Source: an uncultured Pelagibacteraceae bacterium
Lineage (GTDB): Bacteria; Pseudomonadota; Alphaproteobacteria; Pelagibacterales; Pelagibacteraceae
Direction of reading: 5' to 3'
DNA: 55,508 nt
NCBI GenBank assembly: GCA_902567045.1
Contig: CACFLJ010000010.1
Span: 1 to 55,508 of the forward strand
Shown here one piece after another: positions 50,323 to 55,508 of the stretch. The notes under the pieces were generated by a model. That model saw only the letters and a program-made list of their open reading frames with translations, was not told the origin of the DNA and ran no database searches. The translations under genes were made by a program, and so were the position numbers. Every line of letters starts with the position of its first letter. The first letter of the stretch is position 1.

Positions 50323-51819
50323 ATGAAATTATTTTTTATACTTGGAAATCAACTATTTCCATTAAAAAACCTCGACCGCTTCAAAAAAGACCACCTGTTT
50401 TTTATGTCAGAAGACTACGAATTATGTACATATGAAAGACACCATAAATTAAAAATACTGCTATTTTTGTCTTCAATGAGATCCTATGCAGACAAATTGA
50501 GGGAAAATAAATTTAAGCTAAATTACTCAAAAATTGATTCTGCTGATTTTAAAAAAGATTATACGAAAAAATTAGAAAAAATATTAAAGGTAAACAATGT
50601 AAAAGAAATTACTAGTTTTGAAATAGAGGATAAATTTTTTGAAACGAAAATAAATAATTTTTTAAAAAAACAAAATATTCAGTGGAATATAATTCGATCT
50701 CCAATGTTTTTAGATAGTCGAGAAGATTTTAAAAAATATTTAACTAAAACAAAAAAACCCTTTATGGCTAAGTATTATAAAGAAAAGCGTGAAAGATTAA
50801 ATATTTTGTTGAATAAAGATGGTACACCAGAGGGAGGAAAATGGAGTTTTGATGAAGATAATAGAAAAAAACTACCAAAAAATATATTAATACCTAAATT
50901 TCCGGAAATTAAAGAAACTAAACATACAAAAATTTTAAAACCAATTATTGAAAAATTATTTAGTAAACATCCGGGTGATACCAAAAAATTTTGGTTTGCA
51001 ACTGAATATAAAGATATTTTAAAATTATTAGATTTTTTTATTAAAGATAAGTTAAATTTATTTGGTGATTATGAGGATGCGGTTGATCAAAACAATAATA
51101 TTTTATTTCACAGTGCGCTTAGTCCATATTTAAATCTAGGTTTAATAACGCCAGATATAATCATTCAAAAAATAATGACTTATCACCACAGTAAAGGAGT
51201 GAGACTAAATTCTTTAGAAGGTTATATAAGACAAATAATTGGTTGGAGAGAGTTTATGAGAGGAATATATCAAAATTTTAGTAAAGAAATGGAAAATGGA
51301 AATTTCTTTAAACATAATAGAAAAATGAAAATTACATTTTATGATGGTAGCACTGGTCTGGATCCTTTGGATCATGCAATTAAAAATGCTGACAAATTTG
51401 GTTGGTCGCACCACATTGAAAGATTAATGATATTATCAAATATTATGAATTTATGCGAAGTTGAACCAAAATTAGTTTATAAATGGTTCATGGAGATGTT
51501 TGTGGACTCATCTGATTGGGTTATGGTCCCAAATGTTTATGGCATGGGTTTATTTAGCGATGGTGGAATTTTTGCAACTAAACCTTATATCTGTGGATCA
51601 AGTTATTTTATGAAGATGATGGATTTTAAGAGAGGTGATTGGTGTAATGTTATGGATGGTCTTTACTGGCGTTTCATAGATAGAAATAGAAAGTTTTTTT
51701 TAAAAAACCCAAGGTTGTCTATGATGGTAAGAATTTTTGATAAAATGAAAGAAGATAGAAAAAAATTAATATTATCAGAGGCTAACAAATTTATTAAATA
51801 TAATACTTATGGGAATTAA
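50323..51819 (+). CDS. FeS-BCP/PhrB-type photolyase-related protein
   Basis: 498 residues. The N-terminal FILGNQLFPLKNLDRFKKDHLFFMSEDYEL, VDQNNNILFHSALSPYLNLGLI, GYIRQIIGWREFMRGIYQ and WSHHIERLMILSNIMNL identify the bacterial cryptochrome/(6-4) photolyase branch (key parts: GWREFMRG, HHIERLM). Only four Cys are present (35, 378, 424, 441). By alignment from memory to PhrB, three of four [4Fe-4S] ligands are missing and a CxxC segment is deleted before Cys441. FAD-binding features remain. It overlaps the DCC gene by 11 bp. Confidence 0.85.
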   Translation: MKLFFILGNQLFPLKNLDRFKKDHLFFMSEDYELCTYERHHKLKILLFLSSMRSYADKLRENKFKLNYSKIDSADFKKDYTKKLEKILKVNNVKEITSFEIEDKFFETKINNFLKKQNIQWNIIRSPMFLDSREDFKKYLTKTKKPFMAKYYKEKRERLNILLNKDGTPEGGKWSFDEDNRKKLPKNILIPKFPEIKETKHTKILKPIIEKLFSKHPGDTKKFWFATEYKDILKLLDFFIKDKLNLFGDYEDAVDQNNNILFHSALSPYLNLGLITPDIIIQKIMTYHHSKGVRLNSLEGYIRQIIGWREFMRGIYQNFSKEMENGNFFKHNRKMKITFYDGSTGLDPLDHAIKNADKFGWSHHIERLMILSNIMNLCEVEPKLVYKWFMEMFVDSSDWVMVPNVYGMGLFSDGGIFATKPYICGSSYFMKMMDFKRGDWCNVMDGLYWRFIDRNRKFFLKNPRLSMMVRIFDKMKEDRKKLILSEANKFIKYNTYGN

Positions 51820-52180
51820 AGTTTATTTTAACGATTCTTGCAATATTTGTAGAATGGAAATTAATCACTATAAAAAAATTGCAAATAGTGATTTGGAGTG
51901 GATAGATATTACAAATAATGATGAGGCTATAAAAATAACATCTAAGTCACAAAAAGAGTTACTCAGAAGATTGCATGTAATAAATGATGGTGAAGTTATT
52001 GGAGGAGCCAAAGCGTTTATTATAATTTGGTCAAAAATTCCAAAATATAAAATCCTATCTAAAATTTTTTCAATTAAACCATTATTTATTATTTTTCATT
52101 ATTTGTATGAAATTGCTGCATTTTTCTTATTTTTAAAAAACAGAAAACAATTAAATGAAAAAACAAAACTTACCAACTAA
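51809..52180 (+). CDS. DCC-family thiol-disulfide protein (DUF393)
   Basis: 123 residues starting IKVYFNDSCNICRMEI, with a CxxC (Cys11-Cys14) as in DUF393 proteins, and a hydrophobic C-terminal part (about residues 78-110). Often found beside photolyase genes, as here (11-bp overlap). Likely a membrane-associated redox protein; its role is not established. Confidence 0.75.
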   Translation: MGIKVYFNDSCNICRMEINHYKKIANSDLEWIDITNNDEAIKITSKSQKELLRRLHVINDGEVIGGAKAFIIIWSKIPKYKILSKIFSIKPLFIIFHYLYEIAAFFLFLKNRKQLNEKTKLTN

Positions 52181-52283
52181 AGTATGCAAAGTATGTAATA
52201 AGCCTTTTGCATGGAGAAAAAAGTGGAAACTTAATTGGGATAAAGTTAAATATTGTTCAAAAAGGTGTGCCTCGAGTAATTAA
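52155..52283 (+). CDS. DUF2256 zinc-ribbon protein, 42 residues
   Basis: ATG at 52155 to TAA at 52281-52283. The protein is KVCKVCNKPFAWRKKWKLNW followed by YCSKRC: two CxxC/CxxxC pairs around a basic Trp-rich core. This is the DUF2256 pattern, a tiny protein typically encoded next to photolyase/cryptochrome genes. It overlaps the DCC gene by 26 bp and ends right at the stop of the following minus-strand gene. Too short to be found by length alone, but the cysteine pattern is clear. Confidence 0.85.
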   Translation: MKKQNLPTKVCKVCNKPFAWRKKWKLNWDKVKYCSKRCASSN

Positions 52284-52577
52284 TTACTGCGTCTTGCTTT
52301 TTCTAGGATCCTTAAGAGATTTTAAAATTTTTGATAATCCAGTAATCTTTAAACTATAGTAAATTACATAAATTAAAGTTAATCCTAAAGCCATTGTAGA
52401 TAGAAACACAAAGATGGCTGTTAAAATTTTTTCTTGGAACCAATTCTCTACTCCTGAATTAGAATAGTAAAGAACATTCCAAAACGCGACGAAAATTAGC
52501 TCATATACGATTATAATTTTGAACATACTGTTGATATAGTTCTCAATATAATTAATACTATTCAATTCTTGTCGCAT
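52284..52577 (-). CDS. Two-helix membrane protein of unknown function
   Basis: 97 residues with two predicted transmembrane helices (about residues 18-38 and 50-75) and a basic tail ending KDPRKSKTQ. No family is recognised. It lies between the photolyase set and the SDR gene, divergent from the latter. Confidence 0.6.
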   Translation of the reverse strand: MRQELNSINYIENYINSMFKIIIVYELIFVAFWNVLYYSNSGVENWFQEKILTAIFVFLSTMALGLTLIYVIYYSLKITGLSKILKSLKDPRKSKTQ

Positions 52578-52615
52578 GTCGACAGAAATTTATGTAATAA
52601 AACAATGAAAAATTG

Positions 52616-53371
52616 ATGAAAAAAGTAATTTGGATAACTGGCGGAAGCAGTGGAATAGGAAAAGCAGTTGCATTAAAGTTTGCAAATAAAGGATGGCAGG
52701 TAATCATATCATCAAGACGTGAAGAAGTTTTAAAAGATATTTCAGATAATAATGAAAATATTGATTATTTGAAATTAGATATTGTTGATTATGAAGCATG
52801 TAATTCAGTTTTTAAAACTATTGTGGAGAAATATAATAAAGTTGATATTTGTTTTTTTTCTACTGCAATTTATGAGCCTGAAAAAGAGAAGGATTTTGAT
52901 CTTCAAAATATAATTGATGTTACAAATGTAAATTATATTGGAACCATAAATTGTATTAAAGCTGTTGAAAAATATTACAAAGAAAAAAGGCAAGGAGTGA
53001 TATCTATTGTATCTTCTACTGCAGGATACAGAGGATTGCCAAATTCAACTGCCTATGGGCCTGCAAAAGCAGCTCTTATTAATTTAGCAGAAAGTTTATA
53101 TCTTGATTTTCAAAGATATGATGTTCGCGTATGTCTAGTCAGCCCTGGATTTATCAAAACAAGACTTACAGATAAAAATACATTTAAAATGCCATTTTTA
53201 AAAACCACACAATATGCGGCTGAACAGATTTATGATGGTTTAATAAATAAAAATTCATTTGAAATAGCTTTTCCTAGAAGTTTATTTTTAATATTAAAAT
53301 TTTTTAAGATTTTGCCAAATGGGATCTACTTATATTTGATAAGAAAAATGACGAAGCTTCAAAAAAAATAA
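52616..53371 (+). CDS. Short-chain dehydrogenase/reductase
   Basis: 251 residues. KKVIWITGGSSGIGKAVALKF gives the cofactor loop, SIVSSTAGYRGLPNSTAYGPAKAALI gives Ser-Tyr-Lys (YGPAK). ATG at 52616 is preferred to TTG at 52613. A short hydrophobic C-terminal segment (about residues 222-245) suggests membrane contact. SDRs of this type accompany cfa/DUF1365 genes in other marine bacteria. Substrate unknown. Confidence 0.85.
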   Translation: MKKVIWITGGSSGIGKAVALKFANKGWQVIISSRREEVLKDISDNNENIDYLKLDIVDYEACNSVFKTIVEKYNKVDICFFSTAIYEPEKEKDFDLQNIIDVTNVNYIGTINCIKAVEKYYKEKRQGVISIVSSTAGYRGLPNSTAYGPAKAALINLAESLYLDFQRYDVRVCLVSPGFIKTRLTDKNTFKMPFLKTTQYAAEQIYDGLINKNSFEIAFPRSLFLILKFFKILPNGIYLYLIRKMTKLQKK

Positions 53372-53373
53372 AT

Positions 53374-53910
53374 TTAATCTTTTACAAACATCACAGTTAA
53401 TTCTGCAACCTTAATACCAAACTTTGTCATTTTTGCTCTATTAATTGCTACTCTTTCATCTTGCATAAAGATCCAATCATCAAAAGTTATTTTCATTTCT
53501 CTTCCTTTGACAGGAACTAGCAGTACATATTCAAACTTAAATGCAGGACCATAAGAAAAACCTTTTGCAGTTCCAACTACATCTCCAGCAGTGCCCTCAT
53601 AGTTGTGCTTATCGATTTTATTAATTGTCCATTGCCTATTTTGAATTTCTCCATCGTTCCAAATAAATTTTTCGTCAAGTATTAATTGTTTTCCATCCCA
53701 CTTTCCATCTAGGTCTGCAGAAAATTGTCTTGTCACTTTACCTGATCTATTTTGTAAAATTCCCCATGCTTTTACATTTCCAGATAAATACTCTTCTATT
53801 ATTAATCTAGGTTTTTGGTTTTTGAAATCTTCTGGTTTCATTGCTTGGTTTGATGAACAACTTGTAATCAATACTGAGATTATTATCAATAATAAATATT
53901 TTATTTTCAT
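53374..53910 (-). CDS. DUF3833 lipoprotein
   Basis: 178 residues with a lipoprotein signal: MKIKYLLLIIISVLITSCSS, lipobox LITSC, lipidated Cys18. The mature region has LSGNVKAWGILQNRSGKVTRQF, DEKFIWNDGEIQNRQWTI and WIFMQDERVAINRAKMTKFG, the DUF3833 pattern (key parts: AWGILQNRSG, NRQWTI). It sits 8 bp downstream of cfa, an arrangement known in other proteobacteria. Envelope location is clear; function is not. Confidence 0.88.
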   Translation of the reverse strand: MKIKYLLLIIISVLITSCSSNQAMKPEDFKNQKPRLIIEEYLSGNVKAWGILQNRSGKVTRQFSADLDGKWDGKQLILDEKFIWNDGEIQNRQWTINKIDKHNYEGTAGDVVGTAKGFSYGPAFKFEYVLLVPVKGREMKITFDDWIFMQDERVAINRAKMTKFGIKVAELTVMFVKD

Positions 53911-53918
53911 AGTATTAT

Positions 53919-55091
53919 TTATTTTTGAAGAGCAAATTGGATTAAGTCTATATTTTTAGATTTAAAACCTGCTTCACAATAAGATAAATAAAAATTCCAC
54001 ATTCTTTTAAAAGTATTGTCAAAACCTTGAGATGAAATTTGTTCCCATTTTTCTAAGAACTCTTCTCTCCAAATATTTAGTGTATTTGAGTAATGATCGC
54101 CATAAGAAGTGCAATTCTCAAATTTAAGTCCAGATTGGATTGCTAGATTTACTAACTCATTTTTACTAGGTAAAAAACCACCAGGAAAAATATATTTTTG
54201 GATAAAATCAGTTTTACTTTTATATCTATCATAGATGGTGTCATCTATAGTAATTGATTGTATAGCAGCTGTTCCTCCATCAACTAAGTTTTCTTTAATA
54301 ATATTAAAATAGTTTTTTAAATAACTCTGCCCTACTGCTTCTATCATTTCTATAGAAGCTATTGAATTATAATTATTTTTAACATCTCTAAAATCTAACA
54401 TTTGTATATTTATTTTTTCATTCAAACCTTCTTTGTGAATTCTTTCTTTTGAATATTCGTATTGTTTTTTGGAGATTGTTATACAATCTAACTTTACGTT
54501 GTAATTTTTTCCAATATATTCTGCAAACCCTCCCCATCCACAACCAATCTCAAGCATCTTATCGCCTGATTTAGGCTTAACAAGATTTGATAGTTTTTTA
54601 TATTTATTTATCTGGGCTTTTTCCAAATCATTACCATCGTCAAAAATTGCACTTGAATAAGTTAGGGTTTTATCAAGCCATAATGAGAAAAATTCATTTC
54701 CTAAATCGTAATGCTTTCTAATGTTTTCTTTACTCCTTGATTTATTATTCTTAATAAACAAACCTTTGATTTTATTAAATATTGAAAGATCAAAAGAGCC
54801 AGAAAATTTATGTACTATTTTTATATTTTTTGCCGCTAGCTCTATAAGATTAGTTAAATTATTTGTTTCAAAATAATTATCCATATATGCTTCCGCTAGA
54901 CCTACACTTCCATTTTTGATAATTTTAAAAGTAAACCCTGGTTTATTTATTTTTAGATCAGCATTTAATCTTTCATTACTCTTTCCGAAGGTATATTCTT
55001 TTCCATCATGGTTTGTTATTTTTAAATTTCCATGTTTAATAAATTTTAGTGAGTTAAAGACAATTTTGTCTGATAATTTATTTAAATTCAC
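53919..55091 (-). CDS. cfa: Cyclopropane-fatty-acyl-phospholipid synthase family
   Basis: 390 residues. NIRKHYDLGNEFFSLWLDKTLTYSSAIF, SAM-binding MLEIGCGWGGFAEYIG, and IEAVGQSYLKNYF and YIFPGGFLPS are diagnostic (key parts: HYDLGNEFF, EIGCGWGG, FPGGFLPS). It transfers a methylene from SAM to unsaturated phospholipid acyl chains, or, in homologues from photo-oxidative-stress clusters, may methylate acyl chains on the way to furan fatty acids. Starts at GTG 55091, overlapping DUF1365 by 14 bp. Confidence 0.9.
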   Translation of the reverse strand: MNLNKLSDKIVFNSLKFIKHGNLKITNHDGKEYTFGKSNERLNADLKINKPGFTFKIIKNGSVGLAEAYMDNYFETNNLTNLIELAAKNIKIVHKFSGSFDLSIFNKIKGLFIKNNKSRSKENIRKHYDLGNEFFSLWLDKTLTYSSAIFDDGNDLEKAQINKYKKLSNLVKPKSGDKMLEIGCGWGGFAEYIGKNYNVKLDCITISKKQYEYSKERIHKEGLNEKINIQMLDFRDVKNNYNSIASIEMIEAVGQSYLKNYFNIIKENLVDGGTAAIQSITIDDTIYDRYKSKTDFIQKYIFPGGFLPSKNELVNLAIQSGLKFENCTSYGDHYSNTLNIWREEFLEKWEQISSQGFDNTFKRMWNFYLSYCEAGFKSKNIDLIQFALQK

Positions 55092-55508
55092 TTTTTTCTA
55101 CCGAACTATTATTTTTAATATTTATTTTTTTTTTAATAAACTTTATTCCTTTTAACCATAGTTTAAATGCCTCATAGTGAATTGCGGCAATAACTTTAAA
55201 TGTCATCAAGGGGTGAAAAATATAGGAAACAAATAGATTTTTATTACTAAATTCTTTTGCGGTACCGTCCTGGGATGCGAATAAAAGTTTACCTTCATTA
55301 TCAGATTGGTCAATTATAACTGATATTTTGTCTGAGGGCTTATTTACTCTAAATTTGTAATTACACTCCATATCTATGAAGGGCGATACATGAAATTTTT
55401 TTATACAACTATTTCTTAAAGTTTCATTATCTTCAGCTTTGAAAATGTATGTGTGTTGTTCACCAAATGTATTTTTAACCTCATAAAATAAAGAGATTAT
55501 CTTATCGT
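55078..55508 (-). CDS. DUF1365 protein, C-terminal part
   Basis: Partial gene running off the right edge; codons are read leftward from base 55506, about 142 residues seen. FYEVKNTFGEQHTYIF and IKKFHVSPFIDMECNYKFRVN carry the DUF1365 motifs. DUF1365 is usually encoded just before cfa, as here. Function unknown, with a likely role in lipid modification by context. Confidence 0.85.
   Translation of the reverse strand, partial: DKIISLFYEVKNTFGEQHTYIFKAEDNETLRNSCIKKFHVSPFIDMECNYKFRVNKPSDKISVIIDQSDNEGKLLFASQDGTAKEFSNKNLFVSYIFHPLMTFKVIAAIHYEAFKLWLKGIKFIKKKINIKNNSSVEKSEFK

Noticed and set aside
1..55508. CRISPR arrays, insertion sequences, prophage or integrase genes
   Set aside because: No regularly spaced repeats, transposase, recombinase or capsid-type proteins were recognised anywhere in the window.

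Overview
The window looks like a piece of a SAR11-type alphaproteobacterial genome (Candidatus Pelagibacter or a close relative). The signs are very low GC, Lys/Asn/Ile-rich proteins, almost no intergenic space, many 1-14 bp gene overlaps, frequent GTG/TTG starts, and alphaproteobacterial gene orders such as surA-pdxA-rsmA / gmk / acpP-fabG-fabD. This assignment is by recognition only; no database was searched. No tRNA, rRNA, insertion sequence, prophage or CRISPR array was seen. No stretch over 300 bases lacks a gene.

Layout. 1-12.4 kb is housekeeping: the end of surA, pdxA, rsmA (+); gmk, acpP, fabG, fabD (-); rpsF-rpsR-rplI-dnaB (+); an RND/MMPL exporter, cvpA, purF and an HD-domain protein (+). 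12.3-24.4 kb is mixed metabolism: a DUF255 thioredoxin-domain protein, gshA-gshB (glutathione), a DMT exporter, an MFS carrier, two Gfo/Idh/MocA oxidoreductases, a D-2-hydroxyacid dehydrogenase, a YajQ protein, an ABC-2 exporter pair and a 40-residue membrane protein.

24.4-39.1 kb is a phosphonate island. phnG-H-I-J-K-L-N run leftward. The GntR regulator phnF and the transporter genes phnC-D-E1-E2 run rightward from the other side of a shared control region. phnM and a convergent 2H-phosphoesterase-like gene (DUF1045) lie beyond phnN. Past the transporter come a small exported protein, an MFS carrier, a PhnZ-type HD oxygenase and an ArsC-like reductase. PhnJ keeps all four C-P lyase cysteines, so the cell should release phosphate (and methane, if methylphosphonate is the substrate). 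A strong intrinsic-terminator hairpin sits between phnD and phnE1.

39.2-47.4 kb holds amino-acid and C1 functions: threonine aldolase and a glycine-amidinotransferase-like enzyme with a DMT carrier in one leftward operon, a NifU/SufU-like scaffold, an HPP membrane protein, NAD formate dehydrogenase, an exported MsrA, an MDR-family reductase, a DMT carrier and a 59-residue membrane protein.

47.4-55.5 kb holds an FAD oxidoreductase and a PQQ-type sugar dehydrogenase, then a set that resembles the photo-oxidative-stress (photolyase/Cfa) neighbourhoods of other marine bacteria: an SDR without the catalytic Tyr, an FeS-BCP-like photolyase apparently without its cluster ligands, a DCC protein, a 42-residue DUF2256 zinc ribbon, a canonical SDR, a DUF3833 lipoprotein, a Cfa-type methyltransferase and DUF1365 (cut by the window edge).

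The items most worth a second look are the PhnZ-type oxygenase with no PhnY partner, the DUF1045 gene where phnP might be expected, the phnD-phnE1 terminator, the hairpin over the msrA start, a Pho-box-like repeat before arsC, and the altered photolyase.
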